DNA of 64,000 nt from Pseudomonas haemolytica (GTDB lineage Bacteria; Pseudomonadota; Gammaproteobacteria; Pseudomonadales; Pseudomonadaceae). A model generated the notes under the pieces. That model had not been told where the DNA came from. It did not search any database and was given only the letters and a program-made list of their open reading frames with translations. Of the stretch, positions 55,332-64,000 are shown in pieces; position 1 is the first letter of the stretch; the number at the start of each line of letters is the position of its first letter. The stretch spans positions 682,001 to 746,000 of the forward strand of contig NZ_VOIW01000001.1 of assembly GCF_009659625.1 (NCBI RefSeq), given 5' to 3'. Position numbers and translations under genes: made by a program.

Positions 55332-57596
55332 TCAACGAATCGGCCTGACAATAGACGGCGGGCTGATACGCGCCGGGGCAGGGTCTTTTGACGGCGGGGT
55401 GTCTTTGTTGCCCTCCACGCTGAACGGGTAGAGCGGGTTGCGCATCGCGAGGCCCTGTATCACGCCGATGATGTCGTTGAAGGGCACCGCCGGGCTGAGC
55501 AGATAACCCTGGATAAAGTCACACTCGTGCTTGAGCAATAGCTCGAACTGCGCCTGGGTTTCCACGCCTTCGGTCACCACCTGCAAGTGCAGGGTATGCG
55601 CCATGCCGATAATCGCCTGGACGATTTCGCTGTCTGTGGTGGACTTGGGAATGTCCTGGATAAACGAGCGGTCGATCTTCAAGGTGTTGAGCGGCAGGCG
55701 CTTGAGGTAGGCCAGGGACGAATAACCGGTGCCGAAATCATCGATTGCCAGGGAGACACCCAAGGCACGGATTTGCCGCAGCAACGCCAAGGTGCTGCTG
55801 ATATTGCCCATCAGCGCATTCTCGGTGACTTCCAGTTCCAGGCGGTCGGCAGCCACGCCGGCGAAGCGCAGGGCGGCTTCGATTTCATCGGCCAGCTCGT
55901 CCCGGGCCAGGTTCAGGGCCGAGCAGTTCACGGCCATGGTCAACTCGTTGTAGCCCCGGTCAGACAGCAGACTCAGATCATGACAGGCCTGACGCAATAC
56001 CCAGTGGTCCAGTTCGGCGATCAACCCGTTGTTCTCCGCGATGCCGATAAACCGGTCCGGGGCCAGCAGCCCATGTTGGGGGTGTTGCCAGCGCACCAGG
56101 GCCTCGAGGCGCGTGACCTTGCCGAGCTTCATGTCGAAGATCGGCTGATAAAACAGCACCAGTTCGCTGCGTGCACGCAAGGCGGCGCGCAGTTCTTCTT
56201 CCAGTTGCAGTTCGAGGAATGCGCGGGTTTTAAGGTTGGAACTGAAGAAGTTCAGGCTGTTGCGCCCGGCGTCCTTGGATTGATACAGCGCCAGGTCAGC
56301 GGTTTTCAGCAGCTCTTCGCACGTTTGGCCGTCATCCGGGAACAGGCTGATGCCGATGCTGGTGGTCATCACCATGCGCCGGCCCGCCAGTTCGATGGGG
56401 TCTTTCATCTGCTGCATGATGCGCTGGGCCAGGTGCCGGGCTTCGTCGCGGTGATGAATATTGATCAGGATGCAGAACTCATCGCCACCAAACCGTGCGA
56501 CCACATCCTCGTGGCTGCGTATCGAGCCCTTGATATTTGCGGCCAGCACCGCCAGCAATTGGTCGCCAGCGTCATGCCCAAGGCTGTCATTGATGCGCTT
56601 GAAGTGGTCGATATCGAGGAAGATCAACGCCATCATGCCTTGGCTGCGCGTTTTTTCTGCGATCTTTTCCGCGAAGATCTGATTGAAGCCACGGCGGTTG
56701 AGCAGGTTGGTCAGTGCATCAAAGTGGGCCACCTGTTGCAGTGACGCACGGGCCTGGTCCAGTTCGCTGAGCAGCGCGTTGACCCGGCGCAGGTCGCGCT
56801 CCTTGTGTTGCAGTTTTTTGTCCGCCAGGGCCGCACTGACGCTGCTGCCGATCACCAGCAAAGTAATCACCGCCACCGACAGGCCCAATTGAATCGGGTT
56901 GTTATCCGCTGGCAATGAAAGGTCCGCCCCGCTGGGCACCAGCATTTGCATGGCCGCCATGCCGGTGAAGTGCATGCTCAGGATCCCGGCGCCCAGCACC
57001 AGGCTGGCGGCGTATTTGAGCAACTGATGAAACACCCCGGCACCGTTGCGCAGATAGCTCGACAGCAGCAATGCCGCGAGGCTGGCACCGATGGCAATCG
57101 CCACCGAGGCCATGAACAGCCTTGTGTCGAAATACACCTGGGCCTGGGAGCGCATGGCCGCCATGCCCACGTAGTGCATCAGCGCGATGCCCAGGCCCAT
57201 CCATACCGAAGCCAGCAGGTACTGATGGAACCGTAGGTGGGCATGACTGAGGGTTTGCATGGCGAACAACGATGCGATCAGGGCGATCCCCAGCGAGGCG
57301 AACGTCATGATCAATTCGTAGTGAATGGCAATGGGGGCCTGGAAAGCCAGCATGCTGATGAAGTGGGTCGACCAGATCCCTCCGGCCAGGCAACCCGCTC
57401 CCAACCAGCGCCAATGGCGGCGGGCGGTGGGGTCTTCGACATGGCCGACGCGTTCGGCCATGTCCAGCGTACCGAAACCCGCTGCGCAGGCGACCAGGTA
57501 CGCGAGTAGCACCAGAAAGGGGTTATGACTGCAATTGAGTAATAAGTGCCCGCTTTCTGGAAGGTCGGTAAAAAAATGCTGACCCAGCCATTCCAT
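55332..57596 (-). CDS. MHYT-GGDEF-EAL c-di-GMP protein (MucR-like)
   Basis: This is a 754-residue membrane protein. The N-terminal seven-helix MHYT sensor has the repeats THFISMLAF, MHYVGMAAM and MHFTGMAAM, proposed to bind copper or a diatomic gas. A GGDEF domain with intact RFGGDEF (near residue 370) and an EAL domain with RLEALVRW (near 495), then DDFGTGYSS and TEGVET follow, so both cyclase and phosphodiesterase sites look active. Domain order matches P. aeruginosa MucR (alginate, NO-induced dispersal) and NbdA. Transcribed alone. Confidence 0.93.
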   Translation of the reverse strand: MEWLGQHFFTDLPESGHLLLNCSHNPFLVLLAYLVACAAGFGTLDMAERVGHVEDPTARRHWRWLGAGCLAGGIWSTHFISMLAFQAPIAIHYELIMTFASLGIALIASLFAMQTLSHAHLRFHQYLLASVWMGLGIALMHYVGMAAMRSQAQVYFDTRLFMASVAIAIGASLAALLLSSYLRNGAGVFHQLLKYAASLVLGAGILSMHFTGMAAMQMLVPSGADLSLPADNNPIQLGLSVAVITLLVIGSSVSAALADKKLQHKERDLRRVNALLSELDQARASLQQVAHFDALTNLLNRRGFNQIFAEKIAEKTRSQGMMALIFLDIDHFKRINDSLGHDAGDQLLAVLAANIKGSIRSHEDVVARFGGDEFCILINIHHRDEARHLAQRIMQQMKDPIELAGRRMVMTTSIGISLFPDDGQTCEELLKTADLALYQSKDAGRNSLNFFSSNLKTRAFLELQLEEELRAALRARSELVLFYQPIFDMKLGKVTRLEALVRWQHPQHGLLAPDRFIGIAENNGLIAELDHWVLRQACHDLSLLSDRGYNELTMAVNCSALNLARDELADEIEAALRFAGVAADRLELEVTENALMGNISSTLALLRQIRALGVSLAIDDFGTGYSSLAYLKRLPLNTLKIDRSFIQDIPKSTTDSEIVQAIIGMAHTLHLQVVTEGVETQAQFELLLKHECDFIQGYLLSPAVPFNDIIGVIQGLAMRNPLYPFSVEGNKDTPPSKDPAPARISPPSIVRPIR

Positions 57597-57734
57597 AGCT
57601 TATCCCGTCATAGAGCCACGTCACTGCCACAGGCGATGACCTATGAAGTCGAGTATAGAAGCCGCGCGGGATTTGCCATGAATAATGGCACTTTGATCTC
57701 AATTATTTTGGCATGCCTTGCATAGCGTCTGGTG

Positions 57735-58103
57735 CTAAGCGCTGATGGGCAGGTCCAGTTCGAAGGGCAGCGCTTCCAGTGGGGCCAGGCCGAAGGCGGC
57801 GCGTGCGGCATCGCAGTCGACGTTTTGCACACCCTGGCTCCAGGAGGCGTCGAATTCGCGGCAGACGCTGGAGCGTTGCTCATAGATCGAGCAACTGGTG
57901 GCCTGCCCGACTTCGCCCTCAAGGCTGCAGCAACGTGCAGGTTTCTGGTCGGTACCGATCATCGCCACGCGGCTGGGGTTGATCTGCACCACCAAATCAT
58001 CGGGCACTGTGCCCCCGGATGAGGCGCATTCACCCCAGAAGAAAGACACGCGAAAGTGTGAACAGCAGGCACCGCAATTCAGACACGGACTGGCTTCGGA
58101 CAT
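57735..58103 (-). CDS. YkgJ-type cysteine cluster protein
   Basis: A 122-residue protein starting MSEASPCLNCGACCSHFRVS, with the CxxCxxCC cluster and later Cys in RCCSLEGEVGQATSCSIYEQRSSVCREF, the YkgJ/UPF0153 pattern of a zinc or iron-sulfur binding protein. ATG 58103 is preferred; the frame is open to 58238 with no ribosome site. Function unknown. Confidence 0.88.
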   Translation of the reverse strand: MSEASPCLNCGACCSHFRVSFFWGECASSGGTVPDDLVVQINPSRVAMIGTDQKPARCCSLEGEVGQATSCSIYEQRSSVCREFDASWSQGVQNVDCDAARAAFGLAPLEALPFELDLPISA

Positions 58104-58354
58104 GGGCGTCATCGATAAGAAAAGTAGGAGGTGGGTGCTACGAGAGGCTCGCCATTCTATCCGTGCCATGGCCGTTGGGAAGGGGGGCGTGCACTTATAT
58201 TTTCGTAGGCAAAATCCCCTGATGATGGGTGAAATCATGCCCTATCAGCTTTACGAATCATTACAGACAACCGCTGCCAGCCTGACTATGTTGCAGGTAC
58301 CGGGCAGGATGCATCGGGCATCGCAGCTCTCATAACAATAATAGAGACGGACCC

Positions 58355-59701
58355 ATGCAGAACTCGACCCAAGCGGCGAATGCCTGGCGCATTCTGTTCC
58401 TGCTGTTCCTCGCCAACCTGTTCAATTTCTTCGATCGCACGATCCCCGCGATCATCATCGAGCCCATCCGCATGGAGTGGCACCTGAGCGACTTCCAGCT
58501 CGGTATCATCGGCACCGCCTTTACCCTCGTCTACGCCATTGCCGGGCTGCCGCTCGGGCGCCTGGCCGACACCGGCTCACGCAGCAAGTTGATGGGCTGG
58601 GGCCTGTTCGCCTGGAGCGGGCTGACGGCGATCAACGGCATGGTCGGCAGTTTCTGGACGTTCCTGCTGGTGCGCATGGGTGTTGGCATCGGGGAAGCCA
58701 GCTATGCACCGGCAGCCAACTCGCTGATTGGCGACTTGTTCCCGGCCCACCGTCGCGCGCGAGCCATGGGTATTTTCATGCTCGGTTTACCGTTGGGGCT
58801 GTTGCTGGCGTTTTTTACCATCGGCTGGATGGTCAAGGCATTCGACAGCTGGCGCGCACCGTTCTTTATCGCGGCGGTGCCGGGGCTGATTCTTGCGGTG
58901 TTCATGTTCTATATAAAAGAACCCAAGCGCGGCGCGGCGGAAACCGTGCAAGTCGCCCAGGAACGTGTCGACCGCCCGATTCGTCGCGTGCTGGCGGTGC
59001 CCACCTTCCTGTGGCTGGTGCTGGCCGGGCTGTGCTTTAACTTTGCCACGTACGCGTGCAACTCGTTCCTGGTGCCAATGTTGCAACGGTATTTCCTGAT
59101 GCCGTTGCAGGATGCAGCCGTCGCTACCGGTGTGATCGTCGGCCTGACCGGCTTGGTGGGGCTGACGCTGGGCGGCTGGGTTGCCGACAAGATTCATCAA
59201 CGGGTTGCCAATGGCCGCCTGTTGTTTGCCGCGTTCAGTTTGATCATCTCCACGGTCACCACCGCCTGGGCATTGCATGCCGGGCGTGTCGAGATTGGGG
59301 TGTTTGTGGCGCTGTTCAGTGTGGGCTGGTTGTTTGCCTACAACTTCTACACCTGCGTTTACACGGCGATCCAGGACGTGATCGAACCGCGCCTGCGAGC
59401 GACGGCGATGGCGCTGTTCTTTGCTGGGCTGTATTTACTGGGCGGTGGCATGGGGCCGGTGGTGGTCGGGGCCTTGTCCGATCACTTTGCCCATTCGGCG
59501 ATGTATGCGGCCGGAGCGCAGCAGATGACGGAGGCTTATAAAGCCGTGGGGTTGCATGACGCCATGTACCTGATTCCGGTGGCGCTGTTCTTGACCATGC
59601 TGTTTCTGTTTCAGGCGTCGCGCAGTTTTGTGCGCGATGCCAAGCGCATGAAGGAGGGATTGAGTGGGGTTGAGGTGCCGGCTTCGGTGGCAACAGCATG
59701 A
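58355..59701 (+). CDS. Spinster-type MFS transporter
   Basis: A 448-residue major facilitator. LANLFNFFDRTIPAIIIEPI is the first helix with the spinster signature; GLPLGRLADTGSRSKLM is loop 2-3 motif A, and GIGEASYAPAANSLIGDLFP is also characteristic. Twelve membrane segments. Homologues include lipid/sphingosine-phosphate or hexuronate-like transporters; substrate here unknown. The start follows GAGACGGACCC. Codon use is normal. Confidence 0.9.
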   Translation: MQNSTQAANAWRILFLLFLANLFNFFDRTIPAIIIEPIRMEWHLSDFQLGIIGTAFTLVYAIAGLPLGRLADTGSRSKLMGWGLFAWSGLTAINGMVGSFWTFLLVRMGVGIGEASYAPAANSLIGDLFPAHRRARAMGIFMLGLPLGLLLAFFTIGWMVKAFDSWRAPFFIAAVPGLILAVFMFYIKEPKRGAAETVQVAQERVDRPIRRVLAVPTFLWLVLAGLCFNFATYACNSFLVPMLQRYFLMPLQDAAVATGVIVGLTGLVGLTLGGWVADKIHQRVANGRLLFAAFSLIISTVTTAWALHAGRVEIGVFVALFSVGWLFAYNFYTCVYTAIQDVIEPRLRATAMALFFAGLYLLGGGMGPVVVGALSDHFAHSAMYAAGAQQMTEAYKAVGLHDAMYLIPVALFLTMLFLFQASRSFVRDAKRMKEGLSGVEVPASVATA

Positions 59702-59737
59702 GATTCAGGTGACTCCATCGGGAGCAAGACAAATAAA

Positions 59738-59760
59738 AAGGCCCGCACTAAGCGGGCCTT
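59738..59760 (-). terminator. rapA terminator
   Basis: AAGGCCCGC, loop ACTAA, GCGGGCCTT. On the minus strand the stem is followed by TTTTTATTT, so it ends the rapA transcript, whose stop is 18 bases upstream. A leftover REP core (ATCGGGAGCAAG, 59717-59728) lies just beside it. Confidence 0.88.
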
Positions 59761-59777
59761 CTACTTACAGCGGATTA

Positions 59778-62624
59778 TCAGCCCGCTACCAACACCCGAA
59801 TCGCTTCCAGTCGCAGCGCCGCCTTATCGAGCATGGCCAAGCCTTGCTCGCGTTGATTGCGCAAGGCAACCAGCTCACTGTCACGTACGGTCGGGTTGAC
59901 CGCTTGCAACGCGGTCAGGCGTGCCAGCTCTTCGTCGGTGTCTGCGGCCAGGCGACGCTTGGCCTCGGCCACACGTTCGGCGTGGCGTGGGGCGATCTTC
60001 TCTTCACCGGCGTTGATGCGCGGTGTGAGTTGATCGCGCTGGGCCTGCACGAACTTGTTGGCGCTGGCCCGTGGCACGCTTTCGAGTTGGTCGTTCAAGG
60101 TGACGAACGACACACGGCCCGACAGGTCATTGCCATTGGCATCCAGCAGGCAGCGCAGGGCGGCCGGTGGCAGGTAGCGGCCCAGTTGCAACGAGCGTGG
60201 CGCAACTACTTCACTGACGTAGAGCAGTTCAAGCAACACGGTGCCCGGCTTGAGCGCCTTGTTCTTGATCAGCGCCACGGCGGTGTTGCCCATGGAGCCA
60301 GACAACACCAGGTCCATGCCGCCCTGCACCATCGGGTGCTCCCAGGTGATGAACTGCATGTCTTCACGGGAGAGCGCCTGGTTACGGTCGTAGGTGATGG
60401 TCACGCCTTCGTCGTCGCCCAGGGGGAAGCTGGCGTCGAGCATTTTTTCGCTCGGCTTGAGGATCAGTGCGTTTTCCGAATGGTCTTCGCTGTCGATGCC
60501 GAAGGCGTCGAACAGGGTTTCCATATAGATCGGCAGGGCGAACTGGTCGTCTTGCTCAAGGATGTCTTCGACCAGCGCATCGCCTTCACCGGCGCCGCCG
60601 GAGTTGAGTTCCAGCAAGCGGTCACGACCGGTGTGCAGCTCTTGCTCCAGGCGCTCGCGCTCGGCACGGGCTTCGTCGATCAGGGCTTGCCACTCGCCGT
60701 CGTCGGCGGCTTCCAGCAATGGCAGCAGGCGCGGGCCGAACTGATGCTGCAAGGCGTTGCCGGTCGGGCAGGTGTTGAGGAAGGCGTTGAGCGCTTCGTG
60801 GTACCACTGGAACAGGCGCTGTTGCGGGCTGGTTTCCAGGTACGGCACATGCAGTTCGATCACGTGTTTCTGGCCGATTCGATCCAGACGCCCGATGCGC
60901 TGTTCCAGCAGGTCGGGGTGGGACGGCAGGTCGAACAGCACCAAGTGGTGGGAGAACTGGAAGTTACGGCCTTCACTGCCGATTTCCGAACAGATCAGCA
61001 CCTGGGCGCCGAACTCTTCATCGGCAAAGTAAGCGGCGGCGCGGTCACGTTCGAGGATGTTCATGCCCTCGTGGAACACCGTGGCCGGGATGCCGGAGCG
61101 CACGCGCAGAGCGTCTTCCAGGTCCATGGCGGTTTCGGCGTGGGCGCAGATCACCAGGACCTTGGTGCGCTTGAGCATTTTCAGTTGGTCGATCAGCCAC
61201 TCGACCCGTGGGTCGAAGCGCCACCAGCGGTTTTCTTCCTCGATGTCCGGTTGCGCCTGGAAGCTGACTTCCGGGTACAGCTCGGCGTGTTCGCCCAGAG
61301 GCAGCTCGAGGTATTCGTCCGGGTTCGGCAGCGGGTAGGCGTGCAGCTTGCGCTCGGGGAAGCCTTGCACGGCGGCGCGGGTGTTGCGGAACAGCACGCG
61401 GCCGGTGCCGTGGCGGTCAAGCAGTTCACGCACCAGGCGCGCACTGGCTTCGCTGTCGCCATCGTTGACGGCGGTGAGCAGGGCTTCACCTTCGTCACCG
61501 AGGAAACCCTGGATAGTCTTGTGCGCGGCTGGCGACAGGCGGCCCTTGTCCAGTAGTTCCTGCACGGCTTCGGCCACTGGGCGATAGTTTTCGCTCTCGG
61601 CGCGGAAGGCCTGCAGGTCATGGAAACGGTTCGGGTCCAGCAGGCGCAGGCGCGCAAAGTGGCTGTCCTGGCCCAGTTGTTCCGGGGTGGCGGTCAGCAA
61701 CAGCACGCCCGGGATAACCTCGGCAAGCTGCTCGACCAGGCTGTATTCCGCGCTGGCCTTGTCTTCATGCCACACCAGGTGGTGGGCTTCGTCGACCACC
61801 AGCAAGTCCCAACCGGCGGCGAAGAGTGCGTCCTGGGCCTTCTCATCGTCGACCAGCCATTCCAGCGCAACCAGTGCAAGCTGGGTGTCTTCGAACGGGT
61901 TGGTGGCATCGCTTTCGATGAAGCGTTCTTCGTCGAACAGGGCGACCTGCAGGTTGAAGCGGCGGCGCATTTCCACCAGCCACTGGTGCTGCAGGTTTTC
62001 CGGGACCAGGATCAGCACGCGGTTGGCGCGCCCCGAGAGCAGTTGGCGATGGATGACCAGGCCGGCTTCGATGGTCTTGCCCAGGCCCACTTCGTCAGCC
62101 AGCAAGACCCGTGGCGCGATACGGTCAGCGACTTCACGGGCGATGTGCAGTTGGTGAGCAATAGGTTGCGCACGTACGCCACCCAGGCCCCACAGCGAGG
62201 ACTGCAACTGGCGGCTGGTGTGTTCCAGGGTGTGGTAGCGCAGCGAGAACCAGGCCAGCGGGTCGATCTGCCCGGCAAACAGACGGTCGCTGGCCAGGCG
62301 GAACTGGATGAAGTTGGACAGCTGGGTTTCCGGCAGGGTGACCTGCTCGTTCTGCCCGTTGAGGCCGTGGTAGACCAGCAGGCCGTCGACGTCGTCGACT
62401 TCCTGTACGGTCATTTTCCAGCCTTCGAAATGGGTGATGGTGTCGCCCGGCGAAAACCTCACGCGAGTGAGGGGCGCATTCCGTAGCGCATACTGGCGGG
62501 TGTCGCCAGTGGCCGGATAGAGCACGGTCAACAAGCGCCCGTCCTGTGCCAGAACGGTGCCTAACCCCAGCTCTGCTTCGCTGTCACTAATCCAGCGTTG
62601 CCCCGGTTGATACTGCTGCGCCAT
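59778..62624 (-). CDS. rapA: RNA polymerase-associated helicase RapA (HepA)
   Basis: A 948-residue SWI2/SNF2-type ATPase that recycles RNA polymerase. An N-terminal Tudor-like region (residues 1-110) precedes Walker A in [17 protein letters not shown] (near 178), DEAHHL (near 278), and helicase motifs [17 protein letters not shown] and [11 protein letters not shown]. The C-terminal RapA_C region is complete. Length is typical. Single gene with its own terminator. Confidence 0.97.
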   Translation of the reverse strand: MAQQYQPGQRWISDSEAELGLGTVLAQDGRLLTVLYPATGDTRQYALRNAPLTRVRFSPGDTITHFEGWKMTVQEVDDVDGLLVYHGLNGQNEQVTLPETQLSNFIQFRLASDRLFAGQIDPLAWFSLRYHTLEHTSRQLQSSLWGLGGVRAQPIAHQLHIAREVADRIAPRVLLADEVGLGKTIEAGLVIHRQLLSGRANRVLILVPENLQHQWLVEMRRRFNLQVALFDEERFIESDATNPFEDTQLALVALEWLVDDEKAQDALFAAGWDLLVVDEAHHLVWHEDKASAEYSLVEQLAEVIPGVLLLTATPEQLGQDSHFARLRLLDPNRFHDLQAFRAESENYRPVAEAVQELLDKGRLSPAAHKTIQGFLGDEGEALLTAVNDGDSEASARLVRELLDRHGTGRVLFRNTRAAVQGFPERKLHAYPLPNPDEYLELPLGEHAELYPEVSFQAQPDIEEENRWWRFDPRVEWLIDQLKMLKRTKVLVICAHAETAMDLEDALRVRSGIPATVFHEGMNILERDRAAAYFADEEFGAQVLICSEIGSEGRNFQFSHHLVLFDLPSHPDLLEQRIGRLDRIGQKHVIELHVPYLETSPQQRLFQWYHEALNAFLNTCPTGNALQHQFGPRLLPLLEAADDGEWQALIDEARAERERLEQELHTGRDRLLELNSGGAGEGDALVEDILEQDDQFALPIYMETLFDAFGIDSEDHSENALILKPSEKMLDASFPLGDDEGVTITYDRNQALSREDMQFITWEHPMVQGGMDLVLSGSMGNTAVALIKNKALKPGTVLLELLYVSEVVAPRSLQLGRYLPPAALRCLLDANGNDLSGRVSFVTLNDQLESVPRASANKFVQAQRDQLTPRINAGEEKIAPRHAERVAEAKRRLAADTDEELARLTALQAVNPTVRDSELVALRNQREQGLAMLDKAALRLEAIRVLVAG

Positions 62625-62843
62625 GCTGCCTGACTCCCGCCGTGAAAAAGCCGACTATCTTAACGGAACAAGCCCCTGCGCCCAAGGACTCTGACAAAAA
62701 CTACTCCGTTTGGCGGGCGGGCAGAGTGCTGAATCGACGGGTGGCGGGCACTTGCGAGTGTCGACTGAGTCACAGCTTGGCGAGCCCGCGCTCAAGTCGC
62801 CCTGCAACCCGCCGACAGCCTGTTGATCAGGAGAGTAACTATC

Positions 62844-63185
62844 ATGCTGCCACCCATGCTGCCCGTCAGCGTTGTGCCGGTCACGTCGCAACTCGATCCG
62901 GCACGCCAGAAGCCGGATATTCCGCCGGTGGTACCCGTTCAAGCGGGCTCCAACGAGAGCACCATCGACCTGAAAAAGGGCGATGTGGAGCAATCGACCT
63001 TTCTGTTGCGCGAAGAACAACGCCGCCAGCAGGAACAGCAGAAACGCCGGCGCGAAGCCGACGACGGCTCGGAGCAGCATTTGCCCATTCCCGGCGACGT
63101 GCTTAACGCGGACAACACTGTTCCCGTGGCACCTTTGATCGAAGATGCGCCACGCCAGGGCCTGTGGGTGGATATCGAGGTTTAA
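62844..63185 (+). CDS. Hypothetical protein with charged coil
   Basis: A 113-residue open frame with CAGGAGAG upstream of ATG 62844. The N-terminal third is Pro/Val-rich (MLPPMLPVSVVPVTSQLDP). Residues 50-80 are a Gln/Arg/Glu-rich probable helix (LREEQRRQQEQQKRRREAD), and the end reads RQGLWVDIEV. It overlaps the stop of the minus-strand aminotransferase gene by four bases. No function recognised. Confidence 0.7.
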   Translation: MLPPMLPVSVVPVTSQLDPARQKPDIPPVVPVQAGSNESTIDLKKGDVEQSTFLLREEQRRQQEQQKRRREADDGSEQHLPIPGDVLNADNTVPVAPLIEDAPRQGLWVDIEV

Positions 63186-64000
63186 TCGTTCAGTTCACGC
63201 AGGGCCTTTGTCAGTAACTCGATATCGTCATCGGTGTTGAGTGGGCTGACGGAGATTCGCGCAATACTGGCCAGCCCGCGTGCCTGCATATCCAAGGGGG
63301 TGTAAGCCACGCCGTTGGCGCCGATATTGATGCGCTTCAATCCCAGGCGCCGCTTGAGTTCAAAGCTGTCCCAACCGGCCAGGTTGAAAGCGATCAAGCC
63401 GGAATGAGTGGTGCCCAGGTCATGCAGGGTAATCCCTGATATCTGAAGCAGCGCTTCGCGGATTCGCGCACGGGTCTGCGAGACCCTTTCCCACACGCGC
63501 TCGATCCCCAATCGATTGATCTCTTGCAACGCATTGCCTAGGCCGGCCAGCAGGGCGAAGGACACTTCGCTGGTTTCAAAGCGCCGGGCGTCGTTGCGCA
63601 AGTCGAAGCCTTCGGCGGTCCAGGGCGCTGAAAGCACGTCGCGTTGGGCGGGGGCCAGGTGCTGGAGAAAATCCGGCCTGACATACAGCAGTGCAGTACC
63701 GCGAGGCCCGCGCAGGTGCTTGCGGCCGGCGGATTTAAGCACGTCGCACTGCAACGCTTGCACATCCACCGGCACCTGGCCGACGGCTTGGCCGGCGTCG
63801 ATAAAATAGGGGATGGCATGCCGCCGGGCGACTGCGCCGATGGCCTGCGCTGGGTTGATCAGGCCGCCGTTGGCCGGCAGCCAAGTGAGGTCGATCAGCT
63901 TCACGTTGGCATCGAGCATCGACTCCAGCGCCACTGGGCAGACCGCGCCGGTGGCATCGCAGGGGATGATCTCAACCCGCGCGCCCGCTTGTACGGCCAA
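63182..64000 (-). CDS. Class V aminotransferase (PLP-dependent), 5' end outside window
   Basis: The last 272 residues of a fold-type I, class V aminotransferase. LIDLTWLPANGGLINPAQAIG and FIDAGQAVGQVPVDVQALQCDVLKSAGRKHLRGPRGT include the PLP aspartate (FIDAGQ) and the Schiff-base lysine in SAGRKHL. The rest resembles isopenicillin N epimerase/cysteine desulfurase-like proteins. No catalytic cysteine loop is visible, so a cysteine desulfurase is unlikely. Substrate unknown. The start lies beyond base 64000. Confidence 0.88.
   Translation of the reverse strand: MAVQAGARVEIIPCDATGAVCPVALESMLDANVKLIDLTWLPANGGLINPAQAIGAVARRHAIPYFIDAGQAVGQVPVDVQALQCDVLKSAGRKHLRGPRGTALLYVRPDFLQHLAPAQRDVLSAPWTAEGFDLRNDARRFETSEVSFALLAGLGNALQEINRLGIERVWERVSQTRARIREALLQISGITLHDLGTTHSGLIAFNLAGWDSFELKRRLGLKRINIGANGVAYTPLDMQARGLASIARISVSPLNTDDDIELLTKALRELND

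Noticed and set aside
59664..61556. 630-codon plus-strand frame opposite rapA
   Set aside because: RapA is unambiguous on the minus strand, and the frame crosses the rapA terminator.

Overview
The window is a chromosomal segment of a Pseudomonas, most likely of the P. fluorescens group. The evidence is the run fghA-ispF-truD-surE-pcm-nlpD-rpoS, the braC-livHMGF block, the quiP, slyB and pdxH neighbourhood, and many copies of the GTGGGAGGGGGCTTGCTCCC-type REP palindrome that is typical of this group. Genes are densely packed, moderately GC-rich and use ordinary Pseudomonas codons. No tRNA, rRNA, CRISPR array, transposase or phage gene was seen.

Layout. (1) 1-2757: a LysR regulator cut by the window edge, divergent from the glutathione-dependent formaldehyde detoxification pair adhC-fghA. 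(2) 2817-8106: ispF-truD-surE-pcm-nlpD-rpoS, with overlapping genes, closed by a REP pair and a shared terminator. (3) 8124-9597: a cold-shock protein, dcd and a small proline-rich protein. (4) 9621-19933, all on the minus strand: the ligase-associated DNA-damage set (exonuclease, ATP-dependent ligase, DEXH helicase, PdeM phosphoesterase). It is split in two by a complete AotJQMOP-like basic amino acid ABC transporter operon. (5) 20072-41172: mostly core genes. They include a QuiP-type acylase, a glutathione transferase, two SEC-C zinc-motif proteins (one with a very His-rich head), a collagen-like secreted protein, dinG, a clan GH-A glycosidase, a family VIII-type esterase, an OmpA lipoprotein with a histone-H1-like tail, pdxH, slyB, nhaA, a cysteine-synthase-like enzyme, an FAD oxidoreductase and a short-chain reductase. 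A divergent LysR gene follows at 41277-42185.

(6) 42182-49414 is the accessory region and the most interesting part. The minus strand carries a bufferin-type operon: a DUF2282 precursor, a DUF692/MNIO multinuclear iron oxidase, a DUF2063 partner and DoxX. Family knowledge points to copper- or metal-binding modified peptides. Divergent from it, after an AT-rich 626-base gap, is a plus-strand operon with a well-translated 32-residue peptide, an 11-bp hairpin, two SagB/nitroreductase-like proteins, a PhyH-type Fe(II)/2-oxoglutarate dioxygenase and an MFS exporter. I read it as a candidate peptide-derived natural product (RiPP-like) pathway with no YcaO, LanB, radical SAM or protease gene in sight. 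I do not recognise it as a described class.

(7) 49463-64000: the branched-chain amino acid transporter livFGMH-braC, a DUF2288 protein, an MHYT-GGDEF-EAL c-di-GMP enzyme (MucR-like), a YkgJ-type cysteine-cluster protein, a spinster-type MFS transporter, rapA, a small hypothetical gene and a class V aminotransferase cut by the window edge.

All functions are inferred from motifs and gene order by eye. No similarity search was run. Starts were moved from the longest open frame where a Shine-Dalgarno site, signal peptide or family length argued for it.
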